Of a stretch of DNA of 64,000 nt, positions 22,801-31,259 are shown in pieces. The stretch comes from Breviolum minutum Mf 1.05b.01 (taxonomy: Eukaryota > Sar > Dinophyceae > Suessiales > Symbiodiniaceae). The DNA lies in NCBI GenBank assembly GCA_000507305.1, contig DF239394.1, forward strand, positions 146,806 through 210,805, given 5' to 3'. Every line of letters starts with the position of its first letter. The first letter of the stretch is position 1. Made by a program: the position numbers and the translations under genes. Below the pieces are notes generated by a model that was given only the letters and a program-made list of their open reading frames with translations, was not told the origin of the DNA and did no database searches.

Positions 22801-23343
22801 TGACAAAGGTAGAGGCAATCCAGTGAATTAGTAGCTACAAAAACATCAAAAACATGGGGTGCAATTTGGATCACATACACTACTGTAGATCCATATTTTT
22901 CCTGAAAAACACACATACACACACTGTTTTCGTAGACACGTGTTCAGAAAGTTCTGCAATCCTTTAAATCTCCAAGAGTCTTACCAAACAGCTCCTCTAC
23001 AACAAGGTGCTGTTTCACTGCCCTCACGGCCCTCCCAACTGACCAAGCAACAATCACTGAGAGTATCTGATCATCAGAAAAGTCGTGCCATTCATCAGGA
23101 TCTTCCTCCTCTAAAAGTCATCATGAGTCATCAAAAGCACCAACATTTACAAGCCTTGAAAACTGGATTCCTAGAAAAAAACGCCCTATATATACATATA
23201 ATTGTGTCTCACAGTATCTGAATTTGGATGTAAATCAATGGATCTACAAAAGATACAGTCATTCCAAAACTGTTCAAACAAACCTCGGCACCAAGACCTG
23301 CATCATTTGCAACATTATCTTCCAGAGTATGAAGGAAAGAACT
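16900..23343 (-). CDS. Uncharacterised host gene, eleven-exon chain with microexons
   Basis: The proposed exons are 23343-23298, 23170-23151, 23108-22985, 22901-22879, 22306-22221, 22037-21992, 20602-20501, 19767-19609, 18280-18201, 17592-17488 and 16987-16900. Joined, they give 293 codons ending in TGA (16902-16900) with no internal stop. Most acceptors follow pyrimidine runs (for example TTTTTTTTTGTAG before 17592), and donors include GTAAGA, GTATGT, GTAAGC, GTATGA and GTGATG. Readable parts include EEDPDEWHDFSDDQ, AVRAVKQHLVVEELFG, MARFSTQNNETVLRKFG, VFPLMEKRLHQFLGSLL, AIFAEQNEVQRNRVLG and DIFMRRLETSNDLESMAARH. The protein looks soluble and mostly helical; I do not recognise it. The 5' end is missing. 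Introns hold repeats of families A, B, C, D, E, F, I and J. The exons at 23108, 22306, 19767, 17592 and 16987 are strong; the first two are the least certain. Confidence 0.52.
17071..17197. repeat. Hairpin repeat family C, copy 1
   Basis: TACCCTCCCTGAAACTAACA on the left pairs with TGTTAGTTTCAGGCAGGGT on the right. The inner arms are CCTGAAAAT and CATTTTCAGGGG. Confidence 0.8.
17617..17722. repeat. Hairpin repeat family B, copy 1
   Basis: CTAGTTGGTTTCAACCC opens and GAGTTGCCACCACCCAG closes. The core GGATCATCTTCCCCAAATAGGGG is family-typical. Confidence 0.8.
17846..17951. repeat. Hairpin repeat family E, copy 2
   Basis: A well-kept copy: ATATGGGTGTTTCC opens, GGAAACCCCCATAT closes, with inner CCATCCATTTTGGGGTACC. 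Confidence 0.8.
18067..18150. repeat. Hairpin repeat family F, copy 2
   Basis: It shares CCTGGTTGCTTAAT, GGATCCTTATA and ACATAACTGGGTAGGATTTC with 14067-14164. The right arm is lost. Confidence 0.6.
18564..18684. repeat. Hairpin repeat family B, copy 2
   Basis: GGTGGTGGTTG opens and TTGCCACCACCTAG closes. It contains CCCCAGGGATCCGGGGTGAAA. Confidence 0.8.
19001..19110. repeat. Hairpin repeat family C, copy 2
   Basis: CTCCCTGAAACTAACATA pairs with a diverged ATTAGTTTTGGGGAGTGTA. Confidence 0.65.
19806..19931. repeat. Hairpin repeat family B, copy 3
   Basis: AGTTGGTGGTTGAAAG opens and ACACCACCACATAG closes. It sits in the intron between the exons at 20501 and 19767. Confidence 0.7.
20091..20192. 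repeat. Hairpin repeat family B, copy 4
   Basis: ACTAGTTGGTGGTTTC pairs with GAAACCACCAGCTAG. Confidence 0.8.
20376..20462. repeat. Hairpin repeat family I, copy 1
   Basis: ATCTTCCAAAGGGTGCTG pairs with CAGCACCCTTTGGAAGAT, nearly perfectly. Confidence 0.8.
20668..20762. repeat. Hairpin repeat family I, copy 2
   Basis: CCTTCCAGTTTGGGTGCC pairs with GGCACCCCTTGGAAGG. CACCATCCCTTAGGG in the middle recurs at 53655-53765. Confidence 0.75.
20880..21025. repeat. Hairpin repeat family J, copy 1
   Basis: CTACTGTTGTTGGTTCAGAAATCCG pairs imperfectly with CGGATTTGTGAAGCATCAACAGTATG. Confidence 0.65.
21415..21539. repeat. Hairpin repeat family E, copy 3 (diverged)
   Basis: ATAGGGGTTTCCCCCTAAAATGG opens and CCATTAGAGGAAACACCCA closes. 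Confidence 0.65.
21551..21728. repeat. Hairpin repeat family D, copy 2 (long)
   Basis: ACACCCCAGAAATCTTGGATACCC pairs with GGGTATCCATGTTAGTTTTCGGGAGTGT across a longer loop. It abuts a family C copy. Confidence 0.65.
21722..21842. repeat. Hairpin repeat family C, copy 3
   Basis: AACTAATAGTTCGCCCC and CGAGCTGTTAGTTTCAGGAAGGGTA form the arms. Confidence 0.7.
22072..22170. repeat. Hairpin repeat family A, copy 2
   Basis: GGATCCATGGGACAATTGTATATGTACC opens and ACAATCGTACATGGATCC closes. It lies in an intron of the eleven-exon chain. Confidence 0.7.
22644..22748. repeat. Hairpin repeat family E, copy 4
   Basis: ATATGGGTGTTTCCAAAAATAG opens and CTATTTTCGGAAACTCCCATAT closes. Confidence 0.8.
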
Positions 23344-23796
23344 CTTCCGAAAGATAGATTAAGGAAATGTCTTTTTGATCACTCGATAGCTGGTGTTTTA
23401 GCTTGGTGGTCTATGATTTTTGGTGAAATTTTATGATGGATACACAGATTTGGAAATCTGCTGTATCTAGATGTGAAAATGTCCGGATCCCAAGCTCCAT
23501 CAAAGCAGAACTTCGATGACCGCAGACATCAGGAGATCCCAAGTAAAAAATCTCTATGGCAATATGTGCATAAGCATACATGAACATGTATATAATGTAT
23601 ATATAAAACACCATAGAACCCCCAATGCTCCCCCATTTCTAGCCACTTGGAAATGTGGAGATGAACTTTGAACATCTTTGGACCTAACACAGTTTCATCA
23701 AAAGATCCTGGATTCGTAGTCGTGCTTCGTTGAAGGCACGCGTGGCCAACCCACTCAACTGGAATGAAGCCGAACCTGCAGGGAAGGTGCAGCTAC

Positions 23797-23905
23797 TCCC
23801 CCGAAATGTAGCATGGAACCTGAAAAACACCCGTTAGAAAAGGAAAAACATCTTCCAAATCCCCATTTTTGGGTTCCATGTTAGTTTTCGGCGGGTGAAA
23901 CATTT
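23797..23905. repeat. Hairpin repeat family D, copy 3
   Basis: CCCGAAATGTAGCATGGAACC pairs with GGTTCCATGTTAGTTTTCGGCGGG. It ends about 50 nt before copia-2. Confidence 0.75.
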
Positions 23906-23957
23906 CAAGAAGATAGCTCAACCACACCGGGACCAAATAAATGAAATAGCATATATA

Positions 23958-24111
23958 TGTTTTTCTGCAGTGCCATGAGTGATCATCATTTCCTTTCACT
24001 TGGTTTTTCCGAACCTTTCTCATGTCTGCGATGACCGCAGGGACACTTTGCTCAGGAGAGGGAAAAAGGTCGCCCTTTAGCTGCTGTAGGATCAGAGCTA
24101 CCGTTTTGACA
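23958..24111 (+). repeat. Copia-2 5' LTR
   Basis: Short LTR, TGTTTTTCTGCAG...GTTTTGACA, identical by eye to 32014-32167. Confidence 0.95.
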
Positions 24112-24112
24112 T

Positions 24113-24123
24113 TGGTAGCGGAG
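24113..24123 (+). other. Copia-2 primer-binding site
   Basis: TGGTAGCGGAG, one base after the LTR end. Confidence 0.8.
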
Positions 24124-24170
24124 CTAGGCCGAATTGGGACCTAGCTCCGGTGACAGGTGTCGCTGCGTGG

Positions 24171-24920
24171 AGCGTGCCATGAGTGAAGCTTCCGGAGGTG
24201 CCGGAAATCATCGTGATGAAGATGCCCTCGAGTACAAGCGCTGGAAGACCTGGGCTCAGAATCGAATTCTTACCCTGGGTGACAAGGTGGCAAAAGAAGC
24301 TCGGGGAGCTTTCATTTTCACCTTGCTTCAAGGCAAGGCTTTGGAGTGCGTGGAACACCTAGAACCATCAACATATCAATGCACTGATGGTGACAAAGTC
24401 CTCTTCGGCTTGTTGGACAAAAGGTTCCCACAGAAGGATGTGGCTGACGAGCTTGGAGAAACACTTCAACAGGTGGTTTCAATCCGAGCTGCTGATGGCG
24501 AGAATCTGAAGACTTGGATTTCTCGTGCTACTGAGTTGTTCGATCGTTGCCGTCGAAAGACGAATGTGGACTTCCCTTCGGAAGCCCGTGGGTCGATAGT
24601 CTTGCACCGGTCGGGATTGAATTCTGAATAAAAGGCTGTGGTCTTGGCAAGATCTCTTGGAGTGTTGAAGATCGACGAGATCAGCCGCGCTATGCGGTCC
24701 TGTTACCCGGACTTTGTGGCCAAGAACAAATCCCATGGTGTGAGTTTGGTGGAAGACCCCGAGGAATCCTTTGACCTCGAGGACCAACCCAACAATGACT
24801 TTGAGGACATTGAGGCCTTTTTGGCTGATCACGAGCCTCAAGAAGGTGAACCCGAATCCTTCCTGGAGGACGAAGTTGCAGAGATCCTTGCAGTCAGTTG
24901 GAAGGACAAGCGCAAGGAAA
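24171..24920 (+). pseudogene. Duplicate 5' gag segment with stop codon
   Basis: This is a near-copy of 24922-25686 with about a dozen base differences. It lacks 15 nt after the first twelve codons and has TAA at 24629-24631 where the second copy has CAA. It ends exactly at the single N. Either a tandem duplication or, more likely, two element copies joined by the assembler. Confidence 0.8.
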
Positions 24921-24929
24921 NAGCGTGCC

Positions 24930-27524
24930 ATGAGTGAAGCTTCCGGAGGTGCCGGAAATCATCGTGTGTTCTCAGGGCAGGATGAAGATGCCCTCGAGTA
25001 CAAGCGCTGGAAGACTTGGGCTCAGAATCGAATTCTTACCCTGGGTGACAAGGTGGCAAAAGAAGCTCGGGGAGCTTTCATTTTCACCTTGCTTCAAGGC
25101 AAGGCTTTGGAGTGCGTGGAACACCTAGAACCATCAACATATCAATGCACTGATGGTGACAAAGTCCTCTTCGGCTTGTTGGACAAAAGGTTTCCACAGA
25201 AGGATGTGGCTGACGAGCTTGGAGAAACACTTCAACAGGTGTTTTCAATCCGAGCTGCTGATGGCGAGAATCTGAAGACTTGGATTTCTCGTGCAACTGA
25301 GTTGTTCGATCGTTGCCGTCGAAAGACGAATGTGGACTTCCCTTCCGAAGCCCGTGGGTGGATAGTCTTGCACCGGTCGGGATTGAATTCTGAACAAAAG
25401 GCTGTGGTCTTGGCAAGATCTCTTGGAGTGTTGAAGATCGACGAGATCAGCCGCGCTATGCGGTCCTGTTACCCGGATTTTGTGGCCAAGAACAAATCCC
25501 ATGGTGTGAGTTTGGTGGAAGACCCCGAGGAATCCTTTGACCTCGAGGACCAACCCAACAATGACTTTGAGGACATTGAGGCCTTTTTGGCTGATCACGA
25601 GCCTCAAGAAGGTGAACCCGAATCCTTTCTGGAGGACGAAGTCGCAGAGATCCTTGCAGTCAGTTGGAAGGACAAGCGCAAGGAGATCACAAAACTGCAA
25701 CAACAACGACGCTTTGGAGAAGCAAAAGAAGCAAGGCGTCGCTTCAGAGTGGAGATTGAAGAGCTGAAGCGCAAAACCCGTTGCAGAAAATGCAATCAGG
25801 TTGGTCATTGGGAAAAGGAATGCACTGCCAAAGGACGAGGCAAATCTTCCTTCAAGTCGGCCTCTTCTTCCAAGCCGGCTTCTTCGGAGAGTGGTGCTGG
25901 TTTGGTGCAATGGGAAGAGCACTTTGTGGCCAGCGTTGAATGCCTCAGTGCTGGTGTGAGTTCCCCAATGACTATGGTGGAACAACTTCGTCAGAAACAT
26001 CGTCTTGACAAGCCCGTGGAAACTTTGTTGGTTTCCAGCCCTGGCTATGGTGTTCTCGACTCAGGATGTGGAAAGTCGATCATTGGAGCTCAAACGTTGG
26101 CTGATTTTCGTGATCTTTGGAGCAAGGCTGGCATCTCACAGCCAGATTGCTTTCCTGAGATCAACCACTTCAGGTATGGCAATGATCAACAAGAGACCTC
26201 GGTGCAGTCGATCAAGATCCCAGTGAAGCTAGCTGGTAAAACAGGTAGCATCAAAGCCGCTGTTGTGAAAGGTAGAACTCCGTTACTGATTTCCAGAGCA
26301 ACACTGCGCCAATTGAAAGCCCACATTGATTTTGGTCGTGACGAACTGCGCGTGTTTGATCAAGTGCTGCCCCTTGAGACAAATCAAGCTGGTCAGTATG
26401 TCGTCTCTCTTTTGGGAGAGTCCCGATCGGATGAAGCAGTAGCCTTTGAGGAAGTCCTGAATGCAGAGCCGTGTTCATCGCCATGTGAAGTTGTCGATGC
26501 ACCCGAGATCAAACAGGACCAGGCTGGCTCAACATGTCCGATTGTAAGTGAAGATTTGAATCAAGAAAATGAACCCACCAGTTTGGTTTGGACTAGGGAA
26601 GACTGGCATCTTTCTGATACCCCTGGAGTAGGTAAACATGGACCCCCATGGTCCACGGTGTTTCGTCGAGTAGTTCGTGATGGTGATAACAATGAAGTTT
26701 TGTTTAGTGAAGACAACATAGCATCTAGGTCCAAGAGGGAGATTCGTAAACCAATTCCCCAACATGTTCATCATACTGTGACCGAATTTCACTATCATCC
26801 AATCAGCCCCGATAGGAAGAAGCCAATCGAATGCCTGAGTGTGAAAGCCGAACGTCACTTGCGTTCGCAGATTCGACACCACCTTGACCAGAGTAAACGG
26901 CCGGTGGGTAAGAAATACATGGTTGCCGAAGTGTTCAGTCCACCTCGCTTTGCACCAGTTGTTCAAGATGCCGGTTTCGAAGCAATTTCTTTTGATATCA
27001 AAAATGGCTGGGATTTTACTAAGGCATCCGTTCGTAGTCAAGTAGAACAAGAACTGAAGACTCATCCCCCATCACTGTTGGTTCTTTGTCCTCCTTGTAC
27101 TGATGAAGGTGGTTGGTTTCATTTGAATAGTTGTTACATGACTCCTTTGGAATATCTTCAACGAAAAGCTAGGAGCAGAACATTTATCCGTTTTTGTGCT
27201 CGTCTTTTCAGAAATCAGGTTGAAGCAGGAGGTAGAGCAATGTTCGAGCATCCATCCGGTTCTCGTCTGTGGACCTATCCTGAAATGATGGCCCTTTGTC
27301 GCAGGCACCACGTGCTGAAACTCCACATGTGTCGTTTTGGTCTGAGACTCCCCGGAAGTGAAAACCTCATAAGAAAGAGCACCAAACTGTTAGTTACTCA
27401 TAGTGACATGGAGTCTTTAGCCAAGCAGTGCCCCGGCAAAACGTGTTCCAAACATCAGTGTCATGATGTTATCGCCGGACAACATCCATCGGTAGGTTCC
27501 ATTAGCAAGTTTGCAGGACAATAA
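24930..27524 (+). CDS. Copia-2 Gag, protease and methyltransferase-like domain
   Basis: An 864-residue frame from the ATG after the N. Gag occupies about residues 1-280 (KTWAQNRILTLGDKV, later LARSLGVLKIDEISRAM). A zinc knuckle CX2CX4HX4C (CRKCNQVGHWEKEC) sits at about 285-298 and the protease site VLDSGCGKS at Asp377. From about residue 665 there is a Rossmann-like stretch recalling C5-cytosine methyltransferases: VAEVFSPPRFAP (motif I-like), LVLCPPCTDEGG (PPC-like) and FEHPSGSRLW, then KSTKLLVTHSD. The canonical PCQ is absent, so activity is doubtful. Translation stops at TAA 27522, but the same frame continues with TPEFVRAVLETVPEF, so the stop is probably a mutation within pol. Confidence 0.88.
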   Translation: MSEASGGAGNHRVFSGQDEDALEYKRWKTWAQNRILTLGDKVAKEARGAFIFTLLQGKALECVEHLEPSTYQCTDGDKVLFGLLDKRFPQKDVADELGETLQQVFSIRAADGENLKTWISRATELFDRCRRKTNVDFPSEARGWIVLHRSGLNSEQKAVVLARSLGVLKIDEISRAMRSCYPDFVAKNKSHGVSLVEDPEESFDLEDQPNNDFEDIEAFLADHEPQEGEPESFLEDEVAEILAVSWKDKRKEITKLQQQRRFGEAKEARRRFRVEIEELKRKTRCRKCNQVGHWEKECTAKGRGKSSFKSASSSKPASSESGAGLVQWEEHFVASVECLSAGVSSPMTMVEQLRQKHRLDKPVETLLVSSPGYGVLDSGCGKSIIGAQTLADFRDLWSKAGISQPDCFPEINHFRYGNDQQETSVQSIKIPVKLAGKTGSIKAAVVKGRTPLLISRATLRQLKAHIDFGRDELRVFDQVLPLETNQAGQYVVSLLGESRSDEAVAFEEVLNAEPCSSPCEVVDAPEIKQDQAGSTCPIVSEDLNQENEPTSLVWTREDWHLSDTPGVGKHGPPWSTVFRRVVRDGDNNEVLFSEDNIASRSKREIRKPIPQHVHHTVTEFHYHPISPDRKKPIECLSVKAERHLRSQIRHHLDQSKRPVGKKYMVAEVFSPPRFAPVVQDAGFEAISFDIKNGWDFTKASVRSQVEQELKTHPPSLLVLCPPCTDEGGWFHLNSCYMTPLEYLQRKARSRTFIRFCARLFRNQVEAGGRAMFEHPSGSRLWTYPEMMALCRRHHVLKLHMCRFGLRLPGSENLIRKSTKLLVTHSDMESLAKQCPGKTCSKHQCHDVIAGQHPSVGSISKFAGQ

Positions 27525-27597
27525 ACTCCTGAATTTGTTAGAGCTGTGTTGGAAACTGTGCCTGAGTTCCAATCGTCACAACCTGTCCTGTTGATTT

Positions 27598-29499
27598 GTG
27601 ATGAAACTTTACCAAGTTTGGATCCATCGTCGGTTGCTGCAGTGGAATCAATTCGAAAGCAAGTGCAAGGATCCGATCATTCGGATGCTCATCTTAGGTC
27701 ATCCTCCAAATTGTGACTTGATTCGTATTCTGAAGAATGGACAAGCGTCCGACAGAGCCATTGCCCTTGCTCGTCAACATTCGTGCGATTTCTGCCAGAG
27801 CCAAAAGCAACCTAAGGTGCCTTTGCCTGCCAGTACCCATAGATGTACCGAATTTAATCAGCAAGTGGGACTGGATGTAGTGTACCTTCCTGGTTGGAAA
27901 CCAAATCAGAAGATTAAAGCTTTGAATCTGTTAGATCAAGCCAGTTGTTTCCAACAGGTACTTCCTTTCTTTGAATCTGAGACTTCCCAGTTGTTGCGTG
28001 ACCTCTATTCCAATAATTGGAAACGTTGGGCTGGTCCTCCCAAAGAAATGGTTCTAGACCCAGCTCAAACCAATCTAGGAGATCCGTTGCAAGCACCTGT
28101 GGAATTAGATGGTACTGTGGTAAAGACCATAGCAGCTGAAGCTCACTGGCAATTAGGACGTACAGAACGTCATGGAGGTTGGTTTCGTAAGGTCTTGCAG
28201 AAAGTCATTGAGCAGCACAGTCCGAGGAATCGAGAAGAGTGGTTGGAATGTGTTCAACATTCTCACGTCAAGAACCAAATGATTCAATCCTATGGATTAA
28301 CTCCTCATCAATTTGTGTTTGGTCGCAACCCTGAAATTCCTGGTGACTTGTTGAATGAGCCTTTGCACATTGTTCCTGCCACAGCCGGACTGACTGATCA
28401 AGCAATTGCGAGAACGCAAGCCCTTCGAAGTTCAGCAAGACAAGCAGTTCTTGCTTTACAGGACGATCAATCTCTTCGTCGTGCGTTGTTAGCCAGACCC
28501 CGTGTGTCAGCTGAATTTAAGCCTGGAGAGCTAGTGTGCTATTGGAGACAACAGAAATATCAACAAGGTCAGATCAATCAACAAGCCCGCTGGTACGGAA
28601 CTGCTGTTGTCATTGGGAACGTAGGAAGAAACGTTGTCATTGCACACCGCAAAAACATTTTCAGATGTGCACCTGAACAACTTCGTCCAGCCACTAATGA
28701 AGAACGTTGTTTGATTGAAACCCCAGAAGCTGAGTTGTTAGGCGTCAAAGACCTCATTGAAGGTGGCACTTTTCGTAGTAAACAGTTTGTTGACTTAGTC
28801 CCAGAACATTATCCAACATTGGCACCAGCAGCAGCTGACTCACCAATCCCTAGTGCTGACTCCGAAACAATCGGAGGTAATTCCGAAGAAGGCTCTCAGG
28901 CCATGGTGATCAGTGCTGAAATGCCTCCTCCGGAGGTAAGCCTGGATGGTAGCGTTCCTGAACCTGTTGTGACATCATCATCGACGTCTTCAGATAACCC
29001 TGATGCGAGTGCACCATCATCTTCTAATACCACAAGTTCATATGGTCCCATTAGAAGACGTATTCATGAAAAGAATGGACCAATGGCCCTATGGAGGCCT
29101 GCACCAATGCAACAGGAGGATCTAGCTGAAGTGCTGCGAGAAGTCGTCCCGCAAATGATTGATGATGCAACATCTAGGTTGGGACATAGTCAGAAAAGAA
29201 CTTTAGAAATTGAACCCAATAATGAAGAACCACCATCGACTCGACCACGTCGAGAAGACGAAGTGTTGTACATTGAGGAAGTTGACGAAATCATCAATGA
29301 CCTGTTTGAAAATGATACCTCAATAGAAGTTCTTTTAGCTAGTTTCTTGATGAAGAAAGCAGCGAAGGAGATGCACCATAGTGGCCATCCAAAACCTTTG
29401 CAAGATATGATTGACGAAGCCAAAAAGAAAGAATGGGAAACTTTAGCCAGTAAACCTGCTGTCAAGATTCATTTTGGAAAAAGAGCTAAAGAAATCTGA
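27598..29499 (+). CDS. Copia-2 integrase
   Basis: The recognisable sequence begins LILGHPPNCDLIRILK (His of the zinc finger), then ARQHSCDFCQSQ. The rve core has D93 (GLDVVYLPG), a second Asp in MVLDPAQTN and Glu in GRTERHGGW. An SH3-like tail follows (GELVCYWRQQKYQQG, VVIAHRKNIFRCAPEQLRP), then an acidic linker with EPPSTRPRREDE. The listed start is only the first Met. The true N-terminus lies upstream in another frame, separated by a frameshift near 27700. The frame ends at TGA soon after KRAKEI, where the RT should begin. Confidence 0.88.
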   Translation: MMKLYQVWIHRRLLQWNQFESKCKDPIIRMLILGHPPNCDLIRILKNGQASDRAIALARQHSCDFCQSQKQPKVPLPASTHRCTEFNQQVGLDVVYLPGWKPNQKIKALNLLDQASCFQQVLPFFESETSQLLRDLYSNNWKRWAGPPKEMVLDPAQTNLGDPLQAPVELDGTVVKTIAAEAHWQLGRTERHGGWFRKVLQKVIEQHSPRNREEWLECVQHSHVKNQMIQSYGLTPHQFVFGRNPEIPGDLLNEPLHIVPATAGLTDQAIARTQALRSSARQAVLALQDDQSLRRALLARPRVSAEFKPGELVCYWRQQKYQQGQINQQARWYGTAVVIGNVGRNVVIAHRKNIFRCAPEQLRPATNEERCLIETPEAELLGVKDLIEGGTFRSKQFVDLVPEHYPTLAPAAADSPIPSADSETIGGNSEEGSQAMVISAEMPPPEVSLDGSVPEPVVTSSSTSSDNPDASAPSSSNTTSSYGPIRRRIHEKNGPMALWRPAPMQQEDLAEVLREVVPQMIDDATSRLGHSQKRTLEIEPNNEEPPSTRPRREDEVLYIEEVDEIINDLFENDTSIEVLLASFLMKKAAKEMHHSGHPKPLQDMIDEAKKKEWETLASKPAVKIHFGKRAKEI

Positions 29500-30971
29500 C
29501 TGAAAAAGCTCAGTCAGGAATGTTGCAGTCACCAACTTTGAGTCAAATGGGCCGCACTTTGTTGATGCAGCTCCTCTCTTCCAATGGTTGGGATTTGCAA
29601 CTCGGAGACATCAAAGGTGCTTTCTTAGAAGCCGGTCCTTTGCCTGATCGATATCGTCCATTATACGCACAACAACCCCCGGGGGGTATTCCCGGGTTAC
29701 CGGCTGACTCAGTTATAGAAGTTGTAGGTAATGTGTATGGCCAAAATGATGCCCCCGTTGCTTGGTACAAGACTTTTGATGCTAGTGCTATTGAGATAGG
29801 ATGGACCCGTAGCAAATTTGATCCATGCCTCTATTACCTTCGAAGTGATGATGGTAAGTCATTAGTAGGCATCATGGGCGTCCATGTCGACGATACCGCA
29901 ATTGGTGGTAAAGGTCCAAAATTTGAAGCCGCAGTTCAAGCTTTGCGTAGCAGGTTTCCCTATCGCAAATGGCGTGTGCGAGAGGGAGAATTTTGTGGAG
30001 CTTATTATAAACAGCATTCAGATTTCTCGATCAACATGTCTCAGAAAGCCTTTGCTGAAAGTCTTAAGCCTGCTCACATTGCCAAGGGCATTCGATGTGA
30101 TGCCGAGCTGACGGAAGCTCAAATTCGTGTTTTGCGTGCCATAAACGGTAGTCTAAATTGGCTATCTTCGCAGTCCCGACCTGACCTCGCTGTTCAGACC
30201 AGTCTCTCTCAACAAGCATTTCCGAAACCCAAAATACATAACCTTCGAGATGCAAATAATGCCGTCAGGAGAGCTAGACAGAATAAAGATTTGGAGATCT
30301 CGTTCAAACCGATCCCAATAGATAACCTGACCATTTGCTGTCACAGTGATGCCGCTTGGGCCAACGTAGGAACCCATACTCAAGCAGGTTATGTGTTAGC
30401 CTTTGTTGACAAAGCTTTGCAAGAAGGAGAAGAGACTTTCTGGACGCCTTTTACCTGGCGTAGTTACAAGCTGCCAAGGGCAGCATCATCGACCCTCAGC
30501 GCCGAATCTCAGTCCATGGCAACTGCCACGGGAACTGTAGAATGGATGACTCTTTTGTTGTTAGAAGCCATTGACGGACCATTTGAACCCCGAAATGCTA
30601 GGGAACTTCTTCAGAAAAGACCACCAATTCTGGCAATTGATTGTAAGTCCTTGTTTGATCATCTCATCTCTCCCTCATCTCCTACATCGATAGAAGATCG
30701 TAGAACTAGCATTGATGTTGTAATCATTCGAGAATCCCTGAAACTCACCGGTGGTCATGTTCGTTGGTTACCAACTGACCGTATGTTGGCAGATGCTTTC
30801 ACAAAGGATAAGAGTGATCCCGCTGACTTGTTGCGATCATGCATCAAGGCATGTCGATACCAAATTTCAGAAGAGAACACTGTACTTGCCAGACAGGCTG
30901 AGGAGCGAAAAGAAAGATTAGAAAGAAGGCAGCAGGGACCAAAGGTGCAGGGACCAAAGGTTTCACCTTGA
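29496..30971 (+). CDS. Copia-2 reverse transcriptase (5'-truncated) and RNase H
   Basis: The frame is open from about 29496 (LTEKAQSGM). RT is recognised by QLGDIKGAFLEAG, GNVYGQNDAP and the catalytic GVHVDDTAIGG. The tether contains LNWLSSQSRPDLAVQTS. RNase H has CHSDAAWANVG, STLSAESQS, AIDCKSLFDHL and ADAFTKDKSDP. The first RT motifs expected between the integrase tail and QSPTLSQMGR are missing. A deletion of some tens of codons, with a frame change, explains the junction at about 29497, so the RT cannot be functional. Confidence 0.88.
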   Translation: MTEKAQSGMLQSPTLSQMGRTLLMQLLSSNGWDLQLGDIKGAFLEAGPLPDRYRPLYAQQPPGGIPGLPADSVIEVVGNVYGQNDAPVAWYKTFDASAIEIGWTRSKFDPCLYYLRSDDGKSLVGIMGVHVDDTAIGGKGPKFEAAVQALRSRFPYRKWRVREGEFCGAYYKQHSDFSINMSQKAFAESLKPAHIAKGIRCDAELTEAQIRVLRAINGSLNWLSSQSRPDLAVQTSLSQQAFPKPKIHNLRDANNAVRRARQNKDLEISFKPIPIDNLTICCHSDAAWANVGTHTQAGYVLAFVDKALQEGEETFWTPFTWRSYKLPRAASSTLSAESQSMATATGTVEWMTLLLLEAIDGPFEPRNARELLQKRPPILAIDCKSLFDHLISPSSPTSIEDRRTSIDVVIIRESLKLTGGHVRWLPTDRMLADAFTKDKSDPADLLRSCIKACRYQISEENTVLARQAEERKERLERRQQGPKVQGPKVSP

Positions 30972-31259
30972 ATCTGTATAGTTTTTTGATTTGCCATCGT
31001 CTAGTGAATACTCTGTGATTTGGGGTATACAGGGTAAGTTTTTACATAAGCACTCTTCATCACGATAGGTTGCCACTTCTCAGATCATTGCCGAGCAATG
31101 CATGAAGTTGTCGTGCCGAGTGTTTTCGTTTAACTTCACACTTTCCAGTTTTGTTTTCTCTCAGTGATCTCATCAGAAATCATCTAAATGAGTCTTTTGT
31201 TTGTATAGCGTTTTGAGATCAACCTGTGTTTTTCGACTCACGTTCGTTCACCAGCAATC

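Noticed and set aside
25245..26000. Minus-strand ORF of 251 codons opposite copia-2 Gag
   Set aside because: It is an antisense shadow; the plus strand has the zinc knuckle and protease.
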